Source: CALJXB01 sp965225935
GTDB lineage: Bacteria > Pseudomonadota > Alphaproteobacteria > Kiloniellales > JAKSDN01
DNA: 64,000 nucleotides
Direction of reading: 5' to 3'
NCBI GenBank assembly: GCA_965225935.1
Contig: CBDDCC010000016.1
Coordinates: 211,605-275,604 of the forward strand
The position numbers and the translations under genes were made by a program. Under the pieces are notes generated by a model. That model was not told the DNA's origin and made no database searches. It saw only the letters and a program-made list of their open reading frames with translations. Positions 51,171-60,524 of the stretch are shown piece by piece (the first letter of the stretch is position 1; each line of letters begins with the position of its first letter).

Positions 51171-52919
51171 TCAGTATCCCAGGGTGAGCGCGCCTGGCCG
51201 GCGCGGGTCTGAGGCGCCGTGGAAGCCGTCCTCGGCCCGCAGGACCGACTGGGTGCTGCCCATGGCGTTCTTCTCGGCGATGCTGTGGCCGAGGGCCGTG
51301 AGGGCCGCCAGGGTGTCGGGGCTGAGGCCCTGCTCGACCCTGAGCTCGTCGGGCAGCCACTGGTGATGCACCCTGGGCGCGTTGGTCGCCGCGGCGACGT
51401 TCATGCCGTGGTCGATGACGTTCAGCAGGACCTGCAGGGTCGTGGTGATGATGCGGCTGCCGCCCGGCGTGCCGGTGGCGAGAAAGGGCTGGCCGTTCTT
51501 CAGCACGATGGTCGGCGTCATGGAGCTGAGCGGGCGCTTGCCGGGCTCGATGGCGTTGGCCTCGCCGCCGATCAGGCCGTAGGCGTTGGGCACGCCGGGC
51601 TTGGAGGAGAAGTCGTCCATCTCGTTGTTGAGCAGGATGCCGGTGCCGGCCGCGACGATGCCGCTGCCGTAGCCGAAGTTGAGGGTGTAGGTGTTGGAGA
51701 CCGCGTTGCCCCGGCGGTCCATGACCGAGTAGTGGGTGGTCTCATGGCTCTCGTAGGGCGCCGGGTCGCCGGCGGCGATCTCGGCCGCCGGGCGCGCCCG
51801 GCCGCGGTCGATGGCGGGGCGCAGGCTGTCGGCGTAGGCCTTCGAGGTCAGGCCTGCGACCGGGACCGGCCAGAAGTCCGGGTCGCCCAGGTGCTGACTG
51901 CGGTCGGCGTAGGCCAGCTTCATGGCCTCCGCCATCAGGTGGATGGTCTCGGCGCCGTTGGCGCCGAGCTCGCCGAGCGGGTAGGGCTCCAGCAGGTTGA
52001 GGATCTGCAGCAGGTGAACGCCGCCGGAGCTGGGCGGGGGCATGGAGTGGATCTCGTAGCCCCGGTAGCTGCCGCGCACCGTCGCGCGCTGCACGACCCG
52101 GTAGTTCGCCAGGTCCTCGAGGGTGATGGGTCCGCCGTGAGCCGCCATGTCGGCGGCGATGCGCTCGGCGATGGCGCCCCGGTAGAAGGCTGCCGGACCG
52201 TTCTCGGCAATCTGGCGCAGGGACCAGGCTAGGTCCGCCTGGACCAGTCTTTCGCCCGGCCGGACGGGACTGCCGTCCTCGTGGAAGAAGATCTCGGCGG
52301 TGGCGGGAAAACGGGTCAGGCGCTCCTGGCGCGCGGCGAGGGACGCCGAGAGGTCCGCGGTGACGACCATGCCGCCGTCGGCGAGCGCGATGGCCGGCGC
52401 CAGCACCTCGGCGAGGCTCATGGTGCCGTAGCGCTCCAGCGCGTAGGCGAGGCCCGCCACGGTTCCCGGCACGCCCACGGCGTGGCGCGTGTACCAGGAC
52501 TTCTGGTCGATGACCTCGCCGGCCTCGTCCAGGTACATGTCGCGGGTGGCGGCGGCCGGCGCCATCTCGCGGTAGTCGATGGCGAGCGTCCGGCCTTCCT
52601 CGGCCAGGTGGACCAGCATGAATCCGCCGCCGCCCAGGTTGCCGGCCCGCGGCAGGGTCACCGCGAGCGCGAAGCCCACCGCCACGGCCGCATCGACCGC
52701 GTTGCCGCCGCGCCGCAGCACCTCGACGCCGATGCGCGTCGCCCTGGCCTCCTGGCTCGACACCATGCCGTTCTCGGCGAAGACCGGATGGAAGATGTCG
52801 CGGGGCGAGACGACGACCGCATCCTGGGCCGAGGCTTGCCAGGGCGCGAGCAGCAGCAGGAGGAGGACGGGCAGGGCCGGCGCGAGCAGCGTCCTTGCCA
52901 TTTGCCGTACATGGGACAT
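51171..52919 (-). CDS. ggt: Gamma-glutamyltransferase (glutathione hydrolase)
   Basis: The 582-residue precursor has a signal peptide (LALLLLLLAPWQASAQ-like region near residues 12-32) and is exported to the periplasm. There it cleaves itself into two subunits at the catalytic Thr near residue 394 (HETTHYSVMDRRGNAV). Other family landmarks are GGNAVDAAVA, LGGGGFMLVH, RPLSSMTPTIV and GTPGGSRII. It removes the gamma-glutamyl group of glutathione and similar peptides. It is divergent from the LOG gene with a 50-bp gap, and no operon partner is evident. Confidence 0.94.
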   Translation of the reverse strand: MSHVRQMARTLLAPALPVLLLLLLAPWQASAQDAVVVSPRDIFHPVFAENGMVSSQEARATRIGVEVLRRGGNAVDAAVAVGFALAVTLPRAGNLGGGGFMLVHLAEEGRTLAIDYREMAPAAATRDMYLDEAGEVIDQKSWYTRHAVGVPGTVAGLAYALERYGTMSLAEVLAPAIALADGGMVVTADLSASLAARQERLTRFPATAEIFFHEDGSPVRPGERLVQADLAWSLRQIAENGPAAFYRGAIAERIAADMAAHGGPITLEDLANYRVVQRATVRGSYRGYEIHSMPPPSSGGVHLLQILNLLEPYPLGELGANGAETIHLMAEAMKLAYADRSQHLGDPDFWPVPVAGLTSKAYADSLRPAIDRGRARPAAEIAAGDPAPYESHETTHYSVMDRRGNAVSNTYTLNFGYGSGIVAAGTGILLNNEMDDFSSKPGVPNAYGLIGGEANAIEPGKRPLSSMTPTIVLKNGQPFLATGTPGGSRIITTTLQVLLNVIDHGMNVAAATNAPRVHHQWLPDELRVEQGLSPDTLAALTALGHSIAEKNAMGSTQSVLRAEDGFHGASDPRRPGALTLGY

Positions 52920-52969
52920 GATCGGACCGCGCCTCCCTCGCGATTGCCGCCGCCTCTTCGGAAAGCCAG

Positions 52970-53779
<810 letters not shown>

Positions 53780-53854
53780 GCCGAAGGCGCCGCGGGGCGC
53801 AGGGAAGGGCGAACGGCATGACGCGGCTGGGCGGCGGTGCTCGGGCGCGCTGAC

Positions 53855-55123
53855 ATGGCGTTGCAGAGCGCGCTCGGCCTCGTCGTCCTGACGGCGCTCG
53901 CCCTGTTGTTCTGCGAGGACTGGCGGGGCGTTTCGCTGGCCCGCCAGCTGAAGGTGGCGGCGGTCGGCCTGGCCGTGCAGCTGCTGCTGGCACTCCTGCT
54001 CCTCAAGCTGCCTCTCTCGGAGCAGTTCTTCCACTGGCTGAACGGCGCGGTGCGCGCGCTGCAGGCCGCGAGCGAGGCGGGCACGGGCTTCGTCTTCGGC
54101 TATCTGGGCGGCGGGCCGCTGCCCTTCGAGGAGACCCAGCCCGGCGCCAGCTTCGTGCTGGCCTTCCGGGCGCTGCCGCTGATCCTGGTCATGAGCGCGC
54201 TTTCGTCGCTCCTCTTCTACTGGCGCATCCTGCCGCTGGTGGTGCGGGCCTTCTCCTGGCTGCTGCAGAAATCCATGGGCGTGAGCGGCGCGGTGGGCTT
54301 CGCCGCGGCGGCCAACGTCTTCGTCGGCTTGATCGAGGCGCCGCTCTTCATCCGCCCTTACCTGGCGAAGCTGTCGCGCAGCGAGCTCTTCGCGGTCATG
54401 ACCTGCGGCATGGCGACCATCGCCGGTACCGTCTTGGTGCTCTACGCGGCCATCCTCGGGCCGGTGCTGCCCGACGCTCTCGGCAACCTGCTGATCGCCT
54501 CGATCCTGAGCGCGCCGGCCGCCGTTACCGTCTCCCGCCTCATGGTGCCGGAGAACGCGCCGCCGGCGGCCCTGGCGCAGCTCGACCCGTCCGCCTGGCG
54601 CGGCGGCGCCTCCAGCGCCATGGACGCGATCACCCGCGGCACCCTCGACGGCGTCAAGCTGCTGCTCAACGTGACCGCCATGCTGATCGTGCTGGTGGCG
54701 CTGGTGCACCTGGTCAATCAGATCCTGGGGCTGCTGCCGGCGCCGGGCGACACGGAGCTTACCCTGCAGGGTATCTTCGGCTGGGTCTTCGCGCCGGTCG
54801 CCTGGCTCATGGGCCTGCCCTGGGAGGAGGCGCTGGTGGGCGGCACGCTGATCGGCACCAAGACGGCTTTGAACGAGCTGATCGCCTACCTGGACCTGGC
54901 CGCCCTGCCGGAGGGCGCGCTCAGCGAGCGCAGCCGCCTGATCCTCACCTACGCCCTCTGCGGCTTCGCCAACTTCGGCAGCCTGGGCATCCTGATCGGC
55001 GGCCTCGGCACCCTGGTTCCCGAGCGCCGGCAGGAGGTCGTCGCCCTCGGTCTCAAGGCCCTGGTCGCCGGCACGCTGGCCACCTGCATGACCGGCGCGA
55101 TGGTGGGCCTGCTGATGTGGTAG
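53855..55123 (+). CDS. CNT-family concentrative nucleoside transporter
   Basis: The 422-residue membrane protein has about ten hydrophobic segments and the CNT pattern: an N-terminal three-helix part, a gate-type region (LPLILVMSALSSLLFYWRILP), AANVFVGLIEAPLFIRPYL and the C-terminal TKTALNELIAYLDL and YALCGFANFGSLGI motifs. It should import nucleosides with sodium or protons. The ATG at 53855 is favoured. An upstream in-frame start at 53837 would add only six residues. It lies 75 bp after the LOG gene. Confidence 0.92.
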   Translation: MALQSALGLVVLTALALLFCEDWRGVSLARQLKVAAVGLAVQLLLALLLLKLPLSEQFFHWLNGAVRALQAASEAGTGFVFGYLGGGPLPFEETQPGASFVLAFRALPLILVMSALSSLLFYWRILPLVVRAFSWLLQKSMGVSGAVGFAAAANVFVGLIEAPLFIRPYLAKLSRSELFAVMTCGMATIAGTVLVLYAAILGPVLPDALGNLLIASILSAPAAVTVSRLMVPENAPPAALAQLDPSAWRGGASSAMDAITRGTLDGVKLLLNVTAMLIVLVALVHLVNQILGLLPAPGDTELTLQGIFGWVFAPVAWLMGLPWEEALVGGTLIGTKTALNELIAYLDLAALPEGALSERSRLILTYALCGFANFGSLGILIGGLGTLVPERRQEVVALGLKALVAGTLATCMTGAMVGLLMW

Positions 55124-55191
55124 CGCCTCCATCTCCGGAGGATGGATCGTCGCGCGCGCTCGTATATAGAGTATAGAATCGGGGTCGACCC

Positions 55192-55668
55192 ATGCGCCGC
55201 ATCCTCGTTGGGGCCTGCTTCGGGCTCGTCTTGGCACTCCTCGCGCCTCTGGCGTCCGCCGCCGTGGGCGAACGGGCCATCGTCCAGGACGACGGCACGC
55301 TGCTCATCAACGGAAGGACGGTGCGGCTCTACGGCATCTACATCCCGCTCATCGGCCGGACCTGTCGCACCAACATCCTGCCGAAGAAATGCGCCCCCCG
55401 GGCCGTTCTTCAGCTCGACTTCAAGGTGGACAGCTTCGTGCGCTGCGAACCGGTGGAGAGGTTCGCCGACGGCAGCATCAGCGCCGTCTGCATGACCTTG
55501 TGGGATCGGGAGGACCTGGCTGCCTGGATGCTCTACCAGGGCTGGGCGGTGACGCTCCCCGGCGCGCCCATCCAGTACGTCACGCTTGAGCGTTTCGCCA
55601 AGGCCAATGGGCGAGGCTACTGGGGCTTCCAGGTGGACAGCATCAAGATCCCGAAGTCGCCGCGATAG
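55192..55668 (+). CDS. Secreted nuclease-like (SNase fold) protein with degenerate active site
   Basis: The 158-residue protein has a signal peptide (LVLALLAPLASAA) and a domain following the staphylococcal-nuclease pattern: DGTLLINGRTVRLYGIYIP, a middle strand set with cysteines (RTCRTN, KKCAPRA, VRCEPV, AVCMTL) and DREDLAAWMLYQGWAV. The catalytic Asp and Glu expected in the RLxGIDxPE motif are Tyr and Leu here, so hydrolysis is unlikely. Four cysteines may form disulfides. Its role is unknown. The ATG follows a pale AT-rich spot 68 bp after the transporter gene. Confidence 0.7.
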   Translation: MRRILVGACFGLVLALLAPLASAAVGERAIVQDDGTLLINGRTVRLYGIYIPLIGRTCRTNILPKKCAPRAVLQLDFKVDSFVRCEPVERFADGSISAVCMTLWDREDLAAWMLYQGWAVTLPGAPIQYVTLERFAKANGRGYWGFQVDSIKIPKSPR

Positions 55669-55719
55669 GAGACTGAGCGGCGGCCTCGGCCGTTGCCGCG
55701 CGATCCCAGCCGGACGCCT

Positions 55720-56148
55720 CTACTCCGGCACCGCCTCGCCCGAGCCGCCCAGCTCGGCGGGGAAGTCCTTGAGCTTCGGCAGCCCGTCCTTCATCGGCAG
55801 CACCGTCTCGGCATAGTTCACGTGCACCATCGGCGCGAAGGCGACCGAAGGGAGGGTCGCGGAGTAGACATCGGTCAGTTGCCATTGCGGGTGGTCCGTC
55901 ATGAGGTGCCCGCCGCATTTGATGCAGAACTGGCGGTCGCTGCGCTCGGTCCTCCTGAAATGGCCAAGGTGCTCCTCGCCTTTGGTGACCTTCACCGTGC
56001 CTTGCTTCCAGAGCGTGAAGGCGTTCACCGGGCCGGCCGACCAGGACCGGCAGGAGTCGCAGTGGCAATAGCCCATGGCCTCGGGCGCGCCGGAGGCCTC
56101 GACCTCCACGGCGCCGCAGAAGCAGCTGCCCTTGTGTGTCTCGCTCAT
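55720..56148 (-). CDS. GFA-fold (glutathione-dependent formaldehyde-activating enzyme-like) protein
   Basis: The 142-residue protein has the zinc-binding cysteine layout of the GFA family: CFCGAVEVE, GYCHCDSCRSW and FCIKCGGHL. Original members were thought to help glutathione react with formaldehyde, but most homologues are of unknown function. The ATG at 56148 follows a GGGGGAC stretch and gives MSETHKGSCFCG, the usual start. It is convergent with the nuclease-like gene and downstream of the VOC gene on the same strand. Confidence 0.88.
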   Translation of the reverse strand: MSETHKGSCFCGAVEVEASGAPEAMGYCHCDSCRSWSAGPVNAFTLWKQGTVKVTKGEEHLGHFRRTERSDRQFCIKCGGHLMTDHPQWQLTDVYSATLPSVAFAPMVHVNYAETVLPMKDGLPKLKDFPAELGGSGEAVPE

Positions 56149-56344
56149 GGGGTCCCCCTTGCTTTGCTTGAAGGTCGGCCGCGAGGACTTGGCGGTCTTG
56201 GGCCGACCGGGGGGATTGTAGCAGCAATGGCTCGTGCTGTGCGGGCCGTTCGCGGCGAGGGCCCGCACCGTCGCACGGACCCGGCGCTGGCACGCGGGGG
56301 GGCGTCCGGCGACGTTGCTCGATCCCGCGGCCGCACGCCGATCT

Positions 56345-56977
56345 TCAAGTCCGGTCCGGCGGCGGGTTCGGGTACCAGGAATCGGGCTCGGGCACGAAGG
56401 TTGCCGGAAACACGTAGCTTTCCAGCACGATCGGGCCGAGGCCCGGCGTTTCGAAGAAATAGAAGGCGACCTGATCCAGCCAGATCCCCGAAAGCGCCGG
56501 CCGCGCGCCACGCCGGAGAAGCTCCTCTCGGCGTTCCTCCATCGACAGCTCCGAGCCGTCGAAGGCGACGTGGTGCAGGGCCTGTTCGCGGTCTTCGAGG
56601 GCAAGCTCCAGAGTCCGCGCCCCCGTCACCGGCTGCATCAGTTCCCAGATGACGGGACCGTTGTGGGCGAAGGCCACGTCGATCACGTACGGGTCGGGTT
56701 CGCCGTAGGAACGGCGGTCGGCAACCGTGTCTTCGTTGAACTGATAGAGGCCCCAGGGGCCTATTCCTAGACCAACCAAGGCATTCATGGTCGTCTCTAG
56801 AGACCGGGTCGCGATGCAGATCTCGACCGGCACGCCGAGAAAGCTGTTCGACAGTCCGTCGATAGCCGTCGCCGTCACGCCCGAAGGACCGCCGGGCACC
56901 GCTCCGCGGTTGGCCGCGGTCGCGTCCGTCGGCGACGAAGCCGCCGGGCGACCTTGCTCTCGAACCCGATGCGGCAT
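56345..56977 (-). CDS. VOC-superfamily (glyoxalase-like) protein
   Basis: The 210-residue protein has one vicinal-oxygen-chelate module pair (about residues 50-195): EICIATRSLETTMNALVGLGIGPW, a central VIDVAFAHNGPVIWELMQPV strand region, and LHHVAFDGSELSMEERREELL with the second half ending FYFFETPG. The spacing suggests a glyoxalase_4/epimerase-like subfamily. The metal ligands (His in LHHVAF, Glu in WELMQP) are plausible. The first 45 residues are Pro/Gly/Ala-rich and may not all be translated, so the start at 56977 is uncertain. Confidence 0.75.
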   Translation of the reverse strand: MPHRVREQGRPAASSPTDATAANRGAVPGGPSGVTATAIDGLSNSFLGVPVEICIATRSLETTMNALVGLGIGPWGLYQFNEDTVADRRSYGEPDPYVIDVAFAHNGPVIWELMQPVTGARTLELALEDREQALHHVAFDGSELSMEERREELLRRGARPALSGIWLDQVAFYFFETPGLGPIVLESYVFPATFVPEPDSWYPNPPPDRT

Positions 56978-57213
56978 GCCCTTGCCTCCCGACGAAGCGC
57001 TGCCCGATTCCGTCCGATCCCGGCGGGATCCGCCGGAATGGAATCGACCATAGCGGCGCTATCGCGCCAGGTCCAAGCCGCGCGGGGCCATAAGGCTCCG
57101 TTCTCGGATTGTGGAGTTGCGTAGCCTCGGCGCGGAGGCCGAGGCCATGTCCCTTGTCCCGGGCTCGGGAGATGTCGAAGGAACCGGCGTCTTTGGCGGG
57201 CCGGTGCTTTCGC

Positions 57214-59907
57214 TTAGACCCAGCGCTGCCACCAGCCCCGGCGCTTGGGCTGGTCCGGGTCGTCCTCCCCGCCGGGCTCGCCCGAACCGCTGCCGTGAGC
57301 CTCGCCGCCGGGCCCGTCGTCGAAACCCTCTCCGCGTTCTGCGTGGCCGCCCTCGACCGGCGCCGCGGCGGCCGGCAGGTTGGGGCCGCCCGGAGGCTGC
57401 TCGCTCCCCGCTTCGTCGGGTGCCGGGGCGGTCTCGGCGGCCTTGGGCTCCGGCGCTGCGTCTTCTCCGTCGCCCGCCTGCTCCGCCGGCTTGCGCCGGC
57501 GCCGCGGACCCTCGCTGCTCTTGCGCGCGCGCCTGGCCGGCGTCTCGTCCGGCTGTTCCTCGGGTTGGGCATCGTCGGCGCTTGCCGCGGTTTCCGCGGC
57601 CTCTTCGGCAGGGGAGACACCGGCAGCGTCATCCGCAGGCTCGCCGGGCGCCGCCTGGTCCGAGCGGCGGCGGCGCGGACGCCGCTGGCGCCGGGCCTTG
57701 GGCTGCTCGCCCGCGGCGGCTTCGCCTGCCTCGGGCGCGGCCTCGGCGCCGTCCCCGGCCTCCGCCGACTCGGACGCCTCCGGTGCGTCCGGCAAGTCGT
57801 GCTCGACCGCGGCCTCCTCGGCCTCCGGGCTCTCGGTAGACTCCTGGCTCTCGGCGGCCTCCGCCGCGCGCTCCTCGCCCTGGCCCTCGCCGCGTCGGCG
57901 CGAGCGGCGTCGTCCGCCCCGCTTGCCGCGGCGGCGCCGGCCCTTCTTGCCGTCCTCGCCTTCGGGGCCGGCCTCCTCGGCGGCCTCCAGAGCCTCGGCC
58001 GGCAGCTCCTCCTCCGCCGGCGAACGGGCCGCCTCGGCGCCGTCCTCCTCCGCACCCTTGCGGCGCCGGCCGCGGCGCCGACGCTTGCGGCCGCTCTCGT
58101 CCTCGGCCCGCTCGGCCTCGCCCTCGCCGGCCGCCAGCGGAGTCGTCCGTTCGAGGCGGTAGATGTCGGTGACCAGCCCGTCGTCCGTCGCCACGGTGAC
58201 CCGGAAGCCGTAGCGCTGCTCGACCTCGTTCAGGCGCCCGCGCAGCTCGTTCAGCAGATGAAGCGCGACCGGCGTCGGCACCGAGACGCGGATCTCGGCA
58301 TCGCGAGACTTGAGGCCCTCCTCCTCGAGGGCACGGAGCGCGCCCAGCGCGCTGGAGGTGACCGAGCGCACGTAGCCGTTGCCCCCGCAGCGCGGGCAGA
58401 TCACCGTCGAGCTCTCCACCAGGCTGGGCCGCAGCCGCTGGCGCGACAGTTCCAGCAGGCCGAAGGGGCTGAGGCGTCCGAGCTGGATGCGGGCCCGGTC
58501 CGAGCGCATGGCCTCCTTCAGCTTGCGCTCCACGTCGCGGTTGTGGCGCGACTCCTCCATGTCGATGAAGTCGACCACCACCAGACCGGCCAGATCCCGC
58601 AGGCGCAGCTGGCGGGCGACCTCCTCGGCCGCTTCCAGATTGGTCTTGAGGGCCGTCACCTCTATGTGGCGCTCGCGGGTCGCCCGGCCCGAGTTGACGT
58701 CGATCGCCACCAGAGCCTCGGTCTGGTTCAGCACGATGTAGCCGCCGGACTTGAGCTGCACGACCGGGCTGTGCATGGCGTCGAGCTGATTCTCCACCTG
58801 GAAGTTGTGGAAGATCGGCACGTTCGAGTCCTTGTACTGCTGCACGTGCCTTGCGTGGCTCGGCATCAGGCTCTTCATGAAGGCCTTGGCCGCCTTGTAG
58901 CCGTCTTCGCCCTCCACCAGCACCTCGTCCATGTCGCGGCTGTAGAGGTCGCGGATCGAGCGCTTGATGAGGTTGGCTTCCTCGTGGATCAGGCTGGGCG
59001 CGGTGGACTGCAGGGTGTTCTTGCGGATCTCGTCCCAGAGCCGCATGAGGTACTCGTAGTCGCGGCGGATCTCCGCCTTGCTGCGCTGGGCGCCGGCCGT
59101 GCGCACGATGACGGCCATGCCGTCGGGGATCTTCAGATCGGCCAGGATCTTCTTGAGGCGGCGGCGGTCGTTGACGCTGCCGATCTTGCGGCTGATGCCG
59201 CCGCCGCGGGCCGTGTTGGGCATGAGGACGCAGTAGCGCCCGGCCAGGGACAGGTAGGTGGTCAGCGCCGCGCCCTTGGTGCCCCGCTCCTCCTTGGAGA
59301 CCTGCACCAGGATCACCTGGCGGCGCTTGATGACCTCCTGGATCTTGTAGCGCCGCAAGAGGCTGGCGCGCCGGCGCCGCTGCTCGTCCATCTCGTCGCC
59401 GCCGACCGTGTCGACGCGGCTCTCGACCTCGACCTCCTCGACGGCCCGGCCGTCGGCCTCGGGCGCGTCTTCCTCGCCGATGCCGTTAGCGCCGTTGGCT
59501 GGCTCTTCGCCGTCCTCCGGCCCGGACTCGGCCAGCTCGGCGGGCGGCGCGTTGCCGTTGCCTGACTCCTCCTCGTCGCCTTCGCCCTCGGGCTCGTCCT
59601 CCGCCAGGCTCGCGCCCCTGAGGGCCGCTTCCTCGGCGGCGAGCGCCTCCCGGTCGGCGATGGGAATGCGATAGTAGTCGGGGTGGATTTCCGAAAACGG
59701 CAGGAAGCCGTGCCGGGTGCCGCCGTACTCGACGAAGGCGGCCTGCAGCGAGGGCTCGACCCTCGTGATCTTGGCGAGGTAGATGTTGCCTTTAAGCTGC
59801 GATCTCGCTGCGGTTTCGTAGTCGAACTCTTCGATTCGCTTGCCGGACAGCACAACCACCCGAGTCTCCTCGGGGTGGTTGGCGTCGATGAGCATACGCT
59901 TTGCCAT
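57214..59907 (-). CDS. rne: Ribonuclease E
   Basis: The 897-residue endonuclease is the scaffold of the RNA degradosome. The S1 domain (residues about 35-200) is interrupted by a roughly 90-residue acidic insertion (GEGDEEESGN onward), as in other alphaproteobacteria. The catalytic DNase-I-like core has its metal Asp residues in AIDVNSGRA (about 403) and VVVDFIDMEE (about 446). The zinc link is CPRCGGNG (about 506-509). The C-terminal 320 residues are disordered, with alternating Arg-rich and acidic blocks. The protein ends RRGWWQRWV, matching the terminal GWW motif that binds PNPase in Caulobacter. Confidence 0.96.
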   Translation of the reverse strand: MAKRMLIDANHPEETRVVVLSGKRIEEFDYETAARSQLKGNIYLAKITRVEPSLQAAFVEYGGTRHGFLPFSEIHPDYYRIPIADREALAAEEAALRGASLAEDEPEGEGDEEESGNGNAPPAELAESGPEDGEEPANGANGIGEEDAPEADGRAVEEVEVESRVDTVGGDEMDEQRRRRASLLRRYKIQEVIKRRQVILVQVSKEERGTKGAALTTYLSLAGRYCVLMPNTARGGGISRKIGSVNDRRRLKKILADLKIPDGMAVIVRTAGAQRSKAEIRRDYEYLMRLWDEIRKNTLQSTAPSLIHEEANLIKRSIRDLYSRDMDEVLVEGEDGYKAAKAFMKSLMPSHARHVQQYKDSNVPIFHNFQVENQLDAMHSPVVQLKSGGYIVLNQTEALVAIDVNSGRATRERHIEVTALKTNLEAAEEVARQLRLRDLAGLVVVDFIDMEESRHNRDVERKLKEAMRSDRARIQLGRLSPFGLLELSRQRLRPSLVESSTVICPRCGGNGYVRSVTSSALGALRALEEEGLKSRDAEIRVSVPTPVALHLLNELRGRLNEVEQRYGFRVTVATDDGLVTDIYRLERTTPLAAGEGEAERAEDESGRKRRRRGRRRKGAEEDGAEAARSPAEEELPAEALEAAEEAGPEGEDGKKGRRRRGKRGGRRRSRRRGEGQGEERAAEAAESQESTESPEAEEAAVEHDLPDAPEASESAEAGDGAEAAPEAGEAAAGEQPKARRQRRPRRRRSDQAAPGEPADDAAGVSPAEEAAETAASADDAQPEEQPDETPARRARKSSEGPRRRRKPAEQAGDGEDAAPEPKAAETAPAPDEAGSEQPPGGPNLPAAAAPVEGGHAERGEGFDDGPGGEAHGSGSGEPGGEDDPDQPKRRGWWQRWV

Positions 59908-60524
59908 TCAGTTGAAGCTCCAATGCGCGCTCGGCGGAGGCCGCGCAGGGCGCGGACCGCGGCGCGTGACGGGTCTGGCGGCCGCCTCCGGGGCGGCTCA
60001 TCGGTTTCAAGACCCGTTCTCTATTCATGTCTGCCTTACCTCTCGTGAGGCGAAAAGGCGTTCCCGATCCATCCGGCCACCTCCGGCGCGTCGGCCGGCA
60101 GCTATGGCCAGAAACGAAGGCGGAGCACGCTCCGCCGCAAGTGTTCCTTCGCTTGCGCGCGCGCCATGGCTGCGTCCCTGGGGCCAGCAAATCCGCCACC
60201 GGCCCAGCTTTCGGGTCCGCAACCCGGCACGCTCCGCCGCCGCCTTTGCCGCCCCACCGCCGGTGACGGATCGGGTGCGGCGGCGCCGCGCGGCGATGTG
60301 ACAACAATAGGATGCGCCGGGCTGTCCTGCAATTTCTTTACGGGAAATCTTTTCGCTCCGATGACAAGCGGGATGACAAGAAAGTTCCGGCGCCGGCCAG
60401 GAACTCCGTTGCATTGAGAGGCGCCTGCCGCTACAGGATATCGGAGAAGCGTGCCGTAGGGGGAATATTGGTAGCTGGCACAAGTGGTTGTACGTTATAT
60501 TGAAATTCTTGGTTCGGATGAGTA
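59908..60524. other. Long divergent region with the rne leader
   Basis: These 617 bases separate the divergent rne and amiC. rne mRNAs commonly have long leaders that sense RNase E activity. Here the minus-strand leader contains a perfect 8-bp GC hairpin at 60119-60136 (GGCGGAGC/GCTCCGCC) and other GC-rich inverted segments. The part near amiC (60400-60524) is AT-rich and probably holds the amiC promoter. I see no gene. Confidence 0.55.

Noticed and set aside
60476..60491. TGGCAC-like element before amiC as a sigma-54 promoter
   Set aside because: The GG and downstream GC are not ten bases apart, so the -24/-12 geometry fails.
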